Positions 8,886 through 17,672 of a DNA stretch of 64,000 nt are shown here, piece after piece. The first letter of the stretch is position 1, and every line of letters starts with the position of its first letter. The position numbers and the translations under genes are program-made. The stretch is from Komarekiella atlantica HA4396-MV6 (lineage in GTDB: Bacteria > Cyanobacteriota > Cyanobacteriia > Cyanobacteriales > Nostocaceae), in assembly GCA_019359395.1 (NCBI GenBank), contig JAHHHK010000025.1, positions 1-64,000 of the forward strand, given 5' to 3'. A model generated the notes under the pieces. That model had not been told where the DNA came from. It saw only the letters and a program-made list of their open reading frames with translations, and did no database searches.

Positions 8886-9335
8886 ATGTTAGATATCGAT
8901 GAAATGAGTTTGAAGGAAATACAAGAGCTTTTGAAAGAAGTGGGACACGGACACCTTGGTTGTGTCTTCAAAGGGCATCCTTACGTTGTACCGATGCACT
9001 ACTATCTCCAAGGCTCAGACATTTACCTTTTCACCACCGAAGGCATGAAGACGCAAGCGATGGACGAAAATCCAGAAGTTTGCCTCCAGATTGAAGAAGT
9101 GCATGACCCAGCACACTGGCGGAGTGTGATAGTAACAGGTCGAGTTGAGCGCATCACCACGCAGCCAGACATTGATCGAGCTATGCACTTTATTAAAGAA
9201 CGGAATCCAACGCTTTCGCCTGCAATTAATCGTACCTGGGTCGATAGTTGGGGGCGCACGGAGGTGATTGCTATCTTCCGCATTCATTCCAGCGAGATGA
9301 GTGGACGGACAACTACTGGAGTGAGTAGCAAGTAA
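8886..9335 (+). CDS. Pyridoxamine 5'-phosphate oxidase-like (PPOX/FMN-binding) protein
   Basis: A protein of about 149 residues with the split beta-barrel flavin-binding fold: GHGHLGCVFKGHPYVVPMHY near the N-terminus, FTTEGMKTQAMDENPEVCLQ in the middle and WRSVIVTGRVERI after it. This subgroup (related to NimA and PNPOx-like proteins) binds FMN or F420 and reduces small molecules; the substrate here is unknown. The ATG at 8886 is favoured because AAAGGAG lies 7 bases before it, while the ATG at 8880 is too close. The next gene starts 46 bases downstream on the same strand. Confidence 0.75.
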   Translation: MLDIDEMSLKEIQELLKEVGHGHLGCVFKGHPYVVPMHYYLQGSDIYLFTTEGMKTQAMDENPEVCLQIEEVHDPAHWRSVIVTGRVERITTQPDIDRAMHFIKERNPTLSPAINRTWVDSWGRTEVIAIFRIHSSEMSGRTTTGVSSK

Positions 9336-9381
9336 GCATTCGTCGCCGCAGTCTCAGTCCCGACTCAGTTTAAGGAGTTCA

Positions 9382-9711
9382 ATGAGCATGGTGGGCAACT
9401 TATTGCAGTGTGAGTATCTTGGTTGGGGGAAATTAGAGTCGTTTCGATCAAGGTCTTTATCCGAGAATGAGGCGTTAATTTTCACGGCGATTGCGGGAAC
9501 CGCTCCGGTATTAATTCGAGGATTTCTCAATTGTCTGCGTTCTCCAGAACTCCAAGCAAAAATTCCTCAGCAATTTTCTGAAAATGACGTAGCAGGAGTC
9601 ATGGTGGAAATGGTCAGAACGCTGCCGGAAAGCCTGTTGCAGGAGTGGGCGAACCAATCCAACACCGATCAAACTATGGTTTGTGCGATCCTACGCTGGG
9701 CAATAAACTAA
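9382..9711 (+). CDS. Conserved-looking hypothetical protein
   Basis: This 109-residue protein has no motif I recognise. It is mostly alpha-helical by appearance, without a signal peptide or membrane segment. AAGGAG stands 4 bases before the ATG at 9382, so translation is likely. It follows the PPOX gene closely on the same strand and may form a two-gene unit with it. Confidence 0.6.
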   Translation: MSMVGNLLQCEYLGWGKLESFRSRSLSENEALIFTAIAGTAPVLIRGFLNCLRSPELQAKIPQQFSENDVAGVMVEMVRTLPESLLQEWANQSNTDQTMVCAILRWAIN

Positions 9712-10025
9712 TGGATTTGCGACCATCAGAGAAACACGGTTTTCGATTCAATACCAATGGATAGCTTTCAAACTACCGCCCTAACCTGTAACCAGAGCGG
9801 TATAACAATTTAGCTTATATGGAATTTTTTCTGGGTAATGCCTGAATTGGGCTATTATCGAGGATTTTTCCGGGGTATTTACCTCATAGCGGACATTATT
9901 AAGACTTTTTTCGTATAATATTCCTGTTACAGAACATTATCGAGCTTTTGTAGCAATTGTCTTGAAGTTCAATAAATTTCCCCATTCCTTTTAACCTTCA
10001 AAACAATCGCTACCCATGTTAAGGA
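9712..10025. other. Intergenic region with no recognised gene
   Basis: The sequence is A+T-rich and has stops in all frames. Two loosely similar stretches, gggctattatcgagg and gaacattatcgagc, lie at about 9849 and 9931 and may be decayed repeats. No hairpin followed by T residues was found after the 9382 gene. Confidence 0.3.
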
Positions 10026-10184
10026 TTATTTCCTGGCAATTACCCACACTGCATGAACAATCCCCGGAATATAGCCCAAAAACGTCAAAAGTATATTAAT
10101 CCAAAAATCTTTACCTATTCCTACTTGCAAAAATACTCCCAGAGGTGGTAGGAAAATGGCACACAAAAGACGAACTAAATCCAT
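10026..10184 (-). CDS. Pmp3/YqaE-family small membrane protein
   Basis: This 52-residue peptide begins MDLVRLLCAIFLPPLGVFLQ and ends GIVHAVWVIARK, with two hydrophobic helices and the family signature of Pmp3/YqaE (UPF0057): an early LPPLGVFLQVG and a later LLTFLGYIPGIVHA. In yeast and plants members affect membrane potential and salt tolerance; in bacteria they are stress-associated. An excellent ribosome binding site, TAGGAGG, stands 6 bases before the ATG at 10182-10184. It appears to be a single-gene unit. Confidence 0.88.
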   Translation of the reverse strand: MDLVRLLCAIFLPPLGVFLQVGIGKDFWINILLTFLGYIPGIVHAVWVIARK

Positions 10185-10323
10185 TTGAACCTCCTAATTA
10201 ATCTCAAAAAGAACATCTTTCTGCTGAAGTGATTTATCACTGTTTCAGCATATTTGTACTTTTCAAAGATAACATTGCCCTTCTTTATGAAGATTACCGC
10301 TAAGATGCGGTAAACCACACTGA

Positions 10324-10671
10324 TTAACCACCACTAATTTTGGCCTTATAGCCGAGTTTAGTCAAAATCTCAACAATTTTTTGCTTGTGATCGCCCTGAA
10401 TTTCAATTTCGTTATCTTTGACTGTACCACCTGTGCCGCACTGAGTTTTCAACTGTTTCACCAAATCTGCTAAGGTTTCTGGTTTGACTTGAAAACCGCT
10501 AATTACAGTGACAGTTTTGCCTTTGCGTCCTTTGCGGGAGGCTTGCACTTTGAGATTTTGTTGTTGCGGAGGTAATTCTGGAATTGGTCTTTCTGTAGCG
10601 GCGGAGTTCTCGTTGCCAAATTCACGGTAGACAAAGCTTTTGTCGGAAGATTTGGAATTGGAGGAAGACAT
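10324..10671 (-). CDS. SUI1/YciH-family translation initiation factor
   Basis: The protein has 115 residues. The C-terminal 70 form the SUI1 (eIF1-like) domain, with the core FQVKPETLADLVKQLKTQ, CGTGGTVKDNEIEIQGDH and a final LTKLGYKAKISGG. Bacterial members (YciH) bind the 30S subunit and influence start-codon fidelity. The N-terminal 45 residues are polar and probably disordered. The gene stands alone between the Pmp3 gene and the trpB leader. Confidence 0.88.
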   Translation of the reverse strand: MSSSNSKSSDKSFVYREFGNENSAATERPIPELPPQQQNLKVQASRKGRKGKTVTVISGFQVKPETLADLVKQLKTQCGTGGTVKDNEIEIQGDHKQKIVEILTKLGYKAKISGG

Positions 10672-11047
10672 AAATCTTTATTAAGAAAAAATCAGAGGCA
10701 GTGGAAACCGCTATGTAACCATTCTGCTGGTAAATCAATTTCTAGACTAACATTACCAATCCATAGCAGTGGACTAAAAAGTTACCCAATTCTGGACATC
10801 AAGCAATACGGTTCGGATCAGCAGAGGAGTCAATAGTCATAGTCAAAAATCTTTCCCTTATCTCCTTCATCTCCCCCTGCCCCGGTTGTTGAGCGTAGTC
10901 GAAACACTACTCGCTCATTCCCAGTCACCAGTCCCTTTTACAAGAATTACTTCTCAAGACTCAAAACCGTTTCATCAGTAAGACATCGTATCCTATATGG
11001 TTCAGACTTTCCTATAATTAAGTCATTCCTGTGATTGAAATCAGCCT
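10672..11047. other. Intergenic region upstream of trpB with a dispersed repeat
   Basis: The region contains a C-rich tract near 10855-10883 and, at 10884-10908, a 25-base sequence beginning ggttgttgagcgtagtcg that recurs at 57348-57372 inside cobN. No trp leader peptide or attenuator could be recognised before trpB. Confidence 0.6.
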
Positions 11048-12289
11048 GTGACTACCACTCCCCTATCTCCCAGTTCCCCATCAACTGCTCAGGTTCCCGA
11101 TATACAAGGACGTTTTGGACGCTTTGGCGGTAAGTACGTCCCGGAAACACTGATGCCTGCTCTTGCTGAACTAGAAACAGCTTATCAGCAATACCGCAAT
11201 GACCCTGGTTTTCAAGCAGAATTACAACAATTGTTGCGGGACTATGTAGGACGTGCGACGCCGTTGTATTTCGCTGAACGTCTGACTGCTCATTATGCTC
11301 GACCTGATGGTACGGGGCCACAAATCTATTTGAAGCGTGAAGACTTGAATCACACTGGCGCTCACAAAATCAACAATGCCCTCGGTCAGGTGTTATTGGC
11401 GAAGCGCATGGGCAAGCAGCGGATTATTGCAGAAACGGGTGCTGGACAACATGGAGTAGCGACCGCAACTGTTTGCGCTCGTTTTGGGCTGGAATGCGTA
11501 ATTTACATGGGTGTTCACGATATGGAACGCCAAGCCCTAAATGTGTTCAGAATGCGTTTGATGGGTGCAGAAGTATGTCCCGTGGCTGCGGGAACAGGCA
11601 CGCTCAAGGATGCAACTTCTGAAGCGATTCGAGATTGGGTAACAAATGTGGAGACAACTCACTACATCCTGGGTTCAGTCGCAGGGCCGCATCCTTACCC
11701 GATGATGGTACGAGATTTCCATGCGGTGATTGGACAAGAAACTCGCGCTCAAGCAATCGAAAAGTGGGGTGTGTTGCCCGATATTTTGATGGCTTGTGTG
11801 GGGGGTGGTTCCAATGCGATGGGACTATTCTATGAGTTTTTAAATGAGCCTTCTATCCGGTTAATTGGGGTTGAAGCAGCGGGAGAAGGTGTTAATACTG
11901 AAAAACACGCAGCTACCTTGACAAAAGGACGCATTGGTGTATTGCACGGAGCAATGAGCTATCTGCTGCAAGATGAAGATGGGCAAATAATTGAAGCACA
12001 CTCAATTAGTGCTGGGTTAGATTATCCCGGTGTTGGGCCAGAACATAGCTATTTAAAAGATACTGGTCGCGCTGAATATTATAGTGTGACAGATGAAGAT
12101 GCTTTGGCGGCGTTCCAGCGATTGTCTCGGCTGGAGGGAATTATCCCAGCGCTGGAAACTGCCCATGCGATCGCCTACCTAGAAACCTTATGTCCCCAAC
12201 TTACTGGCAGTCCTCGGATTGTGATTAATTGCTCAGGACGCGGTGACAAGGATGTACAAACGGTAGCGAAGTTTTTGAACCCTGCATAA
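11048..12289 (+). CDS. trpB: Tryptophan synthase beta chain
   Basis: The 413-residue PLP enzyme joins indole and serine to form tryptophan in complex with TrpA. The PLP lysine lies in [13 protein letters not shown] near residue 107, and the phosphate-binding loop [10 protein letters not shown] and GRGDKDVQ near the C-terminus are intact. The start is a GTG at 11048; the first 20 residues are a variable Ser/Pro/Thr-rich tail. TrpA is not adjacent, and trpC lies 20 kb away on the other strand, which fits the scattered trp genes of cyanobacteria. Confidence 0.96.
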   Translation: MTTTPLSPSSPSTAQVPDIQGRFGRFGGKYVPETLMPALAELETAYQQYRNDPGFQAELQQLLRDYVGRATPLYFAERLTAHYARPDGTGPQIYLKREDLNHTGAHKINNALGQVLLAKRMGKQRIIAETGAGQHGVATATVCARFGLECVIYMGVHDMERQALNVFRMRLMGAEVCPVAAGTGTLKDATSEAIRDWVTNVETTHYILGSVAGPHPYPMMVRDFHAVIGQETRAQAIEKWGVLPDILMACVGGGSNAMGLFYEFLNEPSIRLIGVEAAGEGVNTEKHAATLTKGRIGVLHGAMSYLLQDEDGQIIEAHSISAGLDYPGVGPEHSYLKDTGRAEYYSVTDEDALAAFQRLSRLEGIIPALETAHAIAYLETLCPQLTGSPRIVINCSGRGDKDVQTVAKFLNPA

Positions 12290-12320
12290 ATATACGTAAA
12301 ATGTCTGAGATGAAACCCAG

Positions 12321-13478
12321 ATGGCTCAACAATTCCAACATGCAATGCTACCGCAACCGACTCACGACGAGTTGGCACGCCAAAACTTTGTCCAAAGTCT
12401 AAGAATGCACATTTTCAGGAATCTTCTTCCTGGCAATAAGGTAGTTTATGAAAAACGAGTCAAACCTAAGTTTGAACAAGAACATCAGCGTCCTCCCCAA
12501 AACCGTTATGAAATTAGGGAGATAATGCAGCACGAACCCCACTACCGCTGGTTAAATGCCCTCAAGCGAATTAACCAGGAAATGTTGTGGGAATCCGTCA
12601 ATGCAAGTGTTGACAGACATCTACCAGACTTGATTGAGCGTGCCAAAGACAAGGGTAGTGAACTGGGTACTTTAACACTCGACCCAAATTTGCAAATACC
12701 TATTTATCAAAAAGCTGTAGACATTCACTGTATGCCAGGAGGATATCACAGTGAATTCACAGCTGATGATGTAGCTGCTGGTGCAACCTACGATCGCGGA
12801 GTTTATGTTTATGGACTCGGTTGGTTGGGGCCGCTAAACGATGACATGGGGCTATCTATAGTCCAAAACTACCTCCAGCCAGAATATCCCAACTTCCGAC
12901 CCCAAAAAATTCTCGACATGGGATGTTCTATTGGCAATAGCACATTGCCCTACGTAGATGCCTACCCCGATGCAGAAGTCTATGCCATAGATATCGGCGC
13001 ACCAATGCTACGTTACGCCCATGCACGAGCAGAAGTCTTAGGTAAGCAGGTACACTTTTCACAGCAAAATGCTGAACACACTAACTTCCCAGATGAATCA
13101 TTTGACTTAGTGGTTTCCCACATTTTATTGCATGAAATTCCCCCGCCAGCTGTCCGTAAGGTTATGCAAGAGTGTTATCGGCTTCTAGCTCCCGGCGGCA
13201 TGATGCTTCATGTTGAAGCACCCTTGTATCGTCACATGGATGCTTATAGCCAGTTCATGTACGATGGGGAAACCGTTAACAATAACGAACCATTTTGGAG
13301 TGCTGTACGCAATCTGGACTTGGTGGCGCTAGCTGCGGAAGCTGGTTTTGCAGCAGATCAGGTATTCGAGAAGTTTGTGCCTAACGGCGCATGGAAAGCA
13401 AAAGTAGCCAATAACAATTCTCAAAATGGCAATTCAGGCAATCGGGGCACTTGGTTTGTGGTTGCTGCAACTAAGTAG
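12321..13478 (+). CDS. Class I SAM-dependent methyltransferase with a long N-terminal extension
   Basis: The protein has 385 residues. The N-terminal 190 have no recognised motif. The C-terminal part is a UbiE/Methyltransf_11-type domain with motif I ILDMGCSIGNSTL, motif II YAIDIGAP, and the later SFDLVVSHILLHEI and RLLAPGGMMLHVE. The substrate is unknown; the extension suggests a specialised or secondary-metabolite substrate. The next gene begins 11 bases after the stop, so the two probably form an operon. Trp synthesis ends 31 bases upstream, so read-through from trpB is possible too. Confidence 0.75.
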   Translation: MAQQFQHAMLPQPTHDELARQNFVQSLRMHIFRNLLPGNKVVYEKRVKPKFEQEHQRPPQNRYEIREIMQHEPHYRWLNALKRINQEMLWESVNASVDRHLPDLIERAKDKGSELGTLTLDPNLQIPIYQKAVDIHCMPGGYHSEFTADDVAAGATYDRGVYVYGLGWLGPLNDDMGLSIVQNYLQPEYPNFRPQKILDMGCSIGNSTLPYVDAYPDAEVYAIDIGAPMLRYAHARAEVLGKQVHFSQQNAEHTNFPDESFDLVVSHILLHEIPPPAVRKVMQECYRLLAPGGMMLHVEAPLYRHMDAYSQFMYDGETVNNNEPFWSAVRNLDLVALAAEAGFAADQVFEKFVPNGAWKAKVANNNSQNGNSGNRGTWFVVAATK

Positions 13479-13489
13479 AGGTATTTAGG

Positions 13490-13768
13490 ATGTCGAAGAC
13501 AGCCAAAGGGAAGCGACCCGTTTACTTAGATGACCCACAAATCGATAAGCTGCTGGCGATAGTAATGGCTTTAACAAGTGAGGTATCCGTGCTGCATGAT
13601 CGGCTGGATACTATCGAATGTTTGTTGGCAGCTCAGGGTATTTTATCTGCTGCTGACATTGACGCTTATGAGCCAGATGAAGAGGTAACGAAGAAACGTG
13701 AACATTGGCGGGCAGAATATCTTGCCCGGATACTGCGCGTGTTACAGGAGCCGTTAGATACCCTTTAA
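13490..13768 (+). CDS. Small protein paired with the methyltransferase
   Basis: The protein has 92 residues, is acidic to neutral and lacks a signal peptide. The central segment LLAIVMALTSEVSVLHDRLDTIECLL has heptad-like hydrophobic spacing and may form a coiled coil. No family is recognised. Its position 11 bases downstream of the methyltransferase suggests a partner or accessory role. The following 285 bases to 14053 are A+T-rich with no gene. Confidence 0.6.
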   Translation: MSKTAKGKRPVYLDDPQIDKLLAIVMALTSEVSVLHDRLDTIECLLAAQGILSAADIDAYEPDEEVTKKREHWRAEYLARILRVLQEPLDTL

Positions 13769-14053
13769 GCATTAGATGAACATAAGTTGCACATTCCAGT
13801 TAGAGAATTATCTCTCAAGATACATCCTAGCTGGAATTTGTTTAACTTATTCTTACGAGGTGTATTAAATAGAATAACTTAACTAACCAAGAGCTAGTAG
13901 TAAATAGTTTAGTCCCTTAAAACCTTACACAGAGCAATAAATTACTGAAGAAGGATAGAAATTTTATTTTGCGTTTAGTTCGTCTACCTAATTGTAAGTG
14001 TTTGATTATGAACAGGAGTGTGATTAGATAGTCTCAAAATTTACTTTGAGCAC

Positions 14054-14584
14054 ATGATCCGAACAACAATCTACGGCATTGTAGGAACTCTTGTTCTCAG
14101 CAGTGGGGCGATCGCAATTTCTGTACCAAATCAAACTTCTGCACCGAAGTCTTCAAATGTATCAAGTCATAATCGTCAAATTATTGCCCAATCTAGCATC
14201 AACACCACTGCTATAGAACAAGCAGTTTTCCAGCAAATTAATAATTACAGAGGTTCCCAAAGGCTGCCAGTGCTGTTACGTAATTCTGCCAGCGACACTC
14301 AAGCAAGGATTCACAGTCAGAATATGGCAAGCGGTAGAGTTTCATTTGGACATAGCGGATTTAGACAGCGAGTTCAAGCAATTGCTATTCCCTATATATC
14401 TGCCGGTGAAAATGTCGCTTATAACCGGGGATATAGTGACCCAGCTAAGCAAGCCGTTAAAGGCTGGCTTGAAAGTCCAGGACATCTCGCTAACATCAAA
14501 GGAAATTACAATCTAACGGGGATTGGTGTTGCCACAGGCTCCAACGGCAGAATCTACATAACACAAATTTTCCTTCGCGTTTAG
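14054..14584 (+). CDS. Secreted CAP-domain (SCP/PR-1-like) protein
   Basis: This 176-residue protein has an N-terminal hydrophobic segment (about 5-25) and a CAP domain from about residue 58: INNYRGSQRLPVL, ARIHSQNMASG, the GENVAYN motif, WLESPGHLANI and TGIGVA. These are the signature CAP motifs, including the conserved His and Glu positions. Bacterial CAP proteins act outside the cytoplasm, but their function is mostly unknown. It is followed by a paralogue at 14895, so the pair arose by tandem duplication. Confidence 0.85.
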   Translation: MIRTTIYGIVGTLVLSSGAIAISVPNQTSAPKSSNVSSHNRQIIAQSSINTTAIEQAVFQQINNYRGSQRLPVLLRNSASDTQARIHSQNMASGRVSFGHSGFRQRVQAIAIPYISAGENVAYNRGYSDPAKQAVKGWLESPGHLANIKGNYNLTGIGVATGSNGRIYITQIFLRV

Positions 14585-14894
14585 TTTCGCAAAATTTAAG
14601 TTTTTTCTCAAATTTATGATGAATAATGTAGTATCAACAACATTTGTTTAATTGATACTATATTATTTTTCTAGTAATTCATGAAAATATTAGATTCTCA
14701 ACAAAAGCAAAAGTTACTCAGATGCAAATGACCTATCCTAAAATTGACAGTCATCAATGATTATTTGTATTTTCTATGAAGGATGTGCAAAGAGTTTCTA
14801 AGTTCCTGAATTCTTAACAGTATCCTGGCATATATCTTCAGAACAATAAGATAGAGTATAAGTCTTACATCTCTACAACATTACCTAATTCTCC
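14585..14894. other. Spacer between the two CAP-domain genes
   Basis: The 310 bases are A+T-rich and stop-filled in all frames. They probably hold a separate promoter for the second CAP gene. No strong hairpin or repeat was found. Confidence 0.35.
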
Positions 14895-15467
14895 ATGTTT
14901 CGACAAACTGCTTTTGGCATCGCTTTAAGTACGCTTGTCCTTGCTAGCGGATTAACGACCACTCCCATACCAGGTCATACTTCTAGTAACCAATCGACTA
15001 ATAATCGGCCATTGTCAATTGTTTCAAATCAAGTTGCATTATCAACTACTACTTTTCAAACTACTGATCTAGAAAAATCAATTTTTGACCAAATTAATCG
15101 ATATCGAACTGCCAAAGGTCTACCAAAGTTGACCTTAAATGCGAATATCACTAAACAGGCAAGGATTCATAGTCAAAATATGGCCAATGGAAAAGTTCCG
15201 TTTAGCCATCAGGGATTTGAACGGCGAGTCAAAGCTATCCCCCTTATTTACAATAGTGCGGCTGAAAATGTCGCTTTCAACCAAGGATATAGTAACCCCG
15301 CGGCTGAAGCTGTGACTGGTTGGGTTAACAGTCCAGGACATCTGAAGAATCTTAAAGGAAATTACAATATTACAGGGATTGGTGTTGCTGCGAATAAGCA
15401 AGGCGAAGTCTACCTGACTCAAATTTTCATTCACACTAACACTCGCCCCCCTATACGCCGCAAATAA
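14895..15467 (+). CDS. Secreted CAP-domain (SCP/PR-1-like) protein, tandem paralogue
   Basis: The 190-residue protein mirrors the preceding one: a hydrophobic N-terminus, a Thr/Ser/Asn-rich linker, then a CAP domain with INRYRTAKGLPKL, ARIHSQNMANGKV, AENVAFNQGYSN, WVNSPGHLKNL and TGIGVAANKQG. GEN of the first copy is replaced by AEN here. The two share most core residues but have diverged in linker and tail, so the duplication is not recent. It ends in a basic tail, RPPIRRK. Confidence 0.85.
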   Translation: MFRQTAFGIALSTLVLASGLTTTPIPGHTSSNQSTNNRPLSIVSNQVALSTTTFQTTDLEKSIFDQINRYRTAKGLPKLTLNANITKQARIHSQNMANGKVPFSHQGFERRVKAIPLIYNSAAENVAFNQGYSNPAAEAVTGWVNSPGHLKNLKGNYNITGIGVAANKQGEVYLTQIFIHTNTRPPIRRK

Positions 15468-15634
15468 ATCACCCATTCCCAATTAATAGAACGCTTGCAG
15501 TAGGGAAATTCTAAGTTACGAATTTCGTATAGCTCTACTAAATAGATTTAATTTATAATATTTTTGCACAATAATAATGTAGTGTCTGACAAGACTTTAG
15601 TCTGGTGGATACTGCATTTATTATTGAGTGATTC

Positions 15635-16264
15635 ATGACATTACAAGATTTTCAGGTAAGCGATCGCGACCTTAGTGACGCAGCTCTTGAACAATATTTA
15701 GAATCCGTGGCGATCGCAGTAGATACAGAAACAATGGGATTGTTACCACTGCGCGATCGTTTATGTCTTGTCCAGCTATGCAACCCAGAAGGCAAAGTAA
15801 CTGCAATCCGCATAGCCAAAGGACAAGGTAACGCCCCAAATTTAAAAAAGCTTTTGGAAGCAGCTAATATCCAAAAAGTGTTTCACTTTGCTCGTTTTGA
15901 CCTTGCCACCTTACGATACAATCTGGGGATTCAGGTTCAGCCAGTCTTCTGCACCAAGATTGCCAGTAAATTAGCCCGTACTTACACTAATCGCCACGGA
16001 CTCAAAGATGTAGTGCAAGAATTAGAACAAGTGGAACTAGATAAAAGCGCTCAAAGTTCTGATTGGGGTAACGCCGCTAATTTATCTGAAGCTCAACTAA
16101 GTTATGCCGCTAATGATGTACGCTACTTACTCAATGTGCAGCAAAAGCTAATAGAAATGCTCCGCCGCGAAGAACGTTGGGAACTTGCTCAAGAATGCTT
16201 TGATTTTTTACCGACGATAGTTTCTTTGGATTTATTACAGTTTAAAGATTTATTTGAACATTAG
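15635..16264 (+). CDS. rnd: Ribonuclease D-like 3'-5' exonuclease
   Basis: The 209-residue protein has the DEDDy exonuclease motifs: AVDTETMGL (Exo I), HFARFDLATL (Exo II) and YAANDVRYLL (Exo III with Tyr). It lacks the C-terminal HRDC domains of E. coli RNase D, as is usual for the short cyanobacterial and alphaproteobacterial forms. It should trim structured RNA 3' ends. The ATG at 15635 gives the expected family N-terminus. The gene stands alone. Confidence 0.88.
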   Translation: MTLQDFQVSDRDLSDAALEQYLESVAIAVDTETMGLLPLRDRLCLVQLCNPEGKVTAIRIAKGQGNAPNLKKLLEAANIQKVFHFARFDLATLRYNLGIQVQPVFCTKIASKLARTYTNRHGLKDVVQELEQVELDKSAQSSDWGNAANLSEAQLSYAANDVRYLLNVQQKLIEMLRREERWELAQECFDFLPTIVSLDLLQFKDLFEH

Positions 16265-16684
16265 ATCAACCAATGAACAGTCAAGATTAGATGTCTTGAA
16301 AAAATCCTAAGTTGTTTATTTAGAACCACAGATAAACACCGATGAACACTAATAAATTATCTATCTTGAAAAGTTATGTTCGCCGGAAGCCAGCGCACCC
16401 TGCGGGTTCGCGTAGCGTTCCGTAGGAAAGCAAGCTACATACTTTTCGCTGTGTTTACCTGCGTTTATCTGTGAGTTTAACTTTCACAAAATTGACTTAT
16501 GCAAGAAGTTTATTGAACACGTACAAGGAAGGGCTAAGGGCGAAAAAGAAGGAATCAAGAGGGGAATCAGATCACACCCTACTTGATTCTAGGTACACAA
16601 ATTATTGATTGTGTCCAGCAGATTAAATTATAAGGCTTCGCCACGAGAAGCTACGCCTCTTTATCAATCTGAGTTCTTTTTTAC
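16265..16684. repeat. Intergenic region with a repeat module sharing its ends with the 41.8-kb element
   Basis: Within this 420-base spacer, 16365-16448 starts cttgaaaagtt and ends acttttcg. It holds the 12-mer gcgcaccctgcg at 16393-16404 and is followed by a gtgttta..gtttatctgtg stretch. The flanks cacagataaacaccg (about 16327) and gtttatctgtg (about 16463) are inverted copies of one another. The same modules occur at 41802-42005, and the 12-mer also at 51862. A further hairpin-like sequence, ggcttcgccacgagaagc, lies at 16633. Confidence 0.65.
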
Positions 16685-17311
16685 CTAAGAGCGATTTTCA
16701 GACTCGTTAATGTCTTCTTTGATATCACTAATTCCCTTTTGAATACCTTCTTTCAAGTTACTGGCTCCCTCTTGAATGCCTTCCTTCAAGTTACTAGCTC
16801 CCTCTTGAATATTTTCTTTGAGGTCACTGGCTCCTTTTTGAATGCTTTCGGTGGCACTAGCGCCTCCCTTTGGCTGATTTTCTAAGTGATTCTGCATCCG
16901 AGCCACTACATTGTAATCATCTTCGCCTGCGGGGGTTCTGGATTCAACAATACCTTCCGTTGGCCCACCGATTGCCTTCCATGCAGCAAGACCGCCTTTG
17001 AGTTCAGATACATGTACAAATTGAGCAGAACGAAGTATTTGTGCGGCTTGGGAAGTTTCTTCTTCATTTGCACCGTAGACGTAGATATCACGGCTTTTAT
17101 CTATAGACGCTACTGCGCGTTCTTCCAATTGATCTATGGGCATCGGCATTGCTCCCATGATATGACCCTGATTATAGGTCATGCGATCGCGCACATCAAG
17201 TATTGTAAAAGCTGGTTCACCCCATTCCAGACGAGACTTCAGCGTATGAACATCAGATTGTGCATCTATTGGTGGCTGTGGAGGAATGATCCCGCCTACT
17301 AAGTTATCCAT
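16685..17311 (-). CDS. Rhodanese-fold protein lacking the catalytic cysteine, with an amphipathic repeat tail
   Basis: The protein has 208 residues. Residues about 20-120 form a rhodanese fold (TILDVRDRMTYNQGHIMGA, GGLAAWKAIGG). The active-site loop, usually CxxGxRS, reads GANEEETS, so sulphurtransferase activity is unlikely and a binding or regulatory role is more plausible. From about residue 148 the tail carries four 11-residue units of the type IQEGASNLKEG; the DNA units (33 bases) are near-identical. Such Lys/Glu/Ala repeats resemble LEA or apolipoprotein-like amphipathic helices. A good AAAGGA site precedes the ATG at 17311. Confidence 0.8.
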   Translation of the reverse strand: MDNLVGGIIPPQPPIDAQSDVHTLKSRLEWGEPAFTILDVRDRMTYNQGHIMGAMPMPIDQLEERAVASIDKSRDIYVYGANEEETSQAAQILRSAQFVHVSELKGGLAAWKAIGGPTEGIVESRTPAGEDDYNVVARMQNHLENQPKGGASATESIQKGASDLKENIQEGASNLKEGIQEGASNLKEGIQKGISDIKEDINESENRS

Positions 17312-17672
17312 AAATTGTCCTTTGCTGATTACTTTAAAAGCAATTTAACGAAAAAGACTAGCTTAATTGCTCTTTCTTTGGTGTGAATATTCTCAAAGTC
17401 TCTCTTCAGATAGACGGACTTTTTTTTTAAATTCTTACCAATTAATTAGTTTTAAATACAATAACTATACGTTGCAAAAAATCTAATATTTTGGATCAAT
17501 CTATTTGAATATATTTAAGCTTTACAAATCAATATAATTCAGTTAAGACTGGATTACCATAAAAATTATTAGTGTCTATATTATTCACGCTCTTAACCAA
17601 GCTAAGCCTTAGTTCCGTAGGTAAAAATCTCACTAGATGTTGTAATTCATAGTAAAATGACCATATAAGCAT
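17312..17672. other. Intergenic region without recognised content
   Basis: The 361 bases are A+T-rich and hold the rhodanese-gene promoter. A run of nine T residues lies near 17420. I see no gene, RNA or repeat. Confidence 0.35.

Noticed and set aside
11000-11047. trp attenuator or T-box before trpB
   Set aside because: No leader peptide with Trp codons and no paired terminator/antiterminator was visible.
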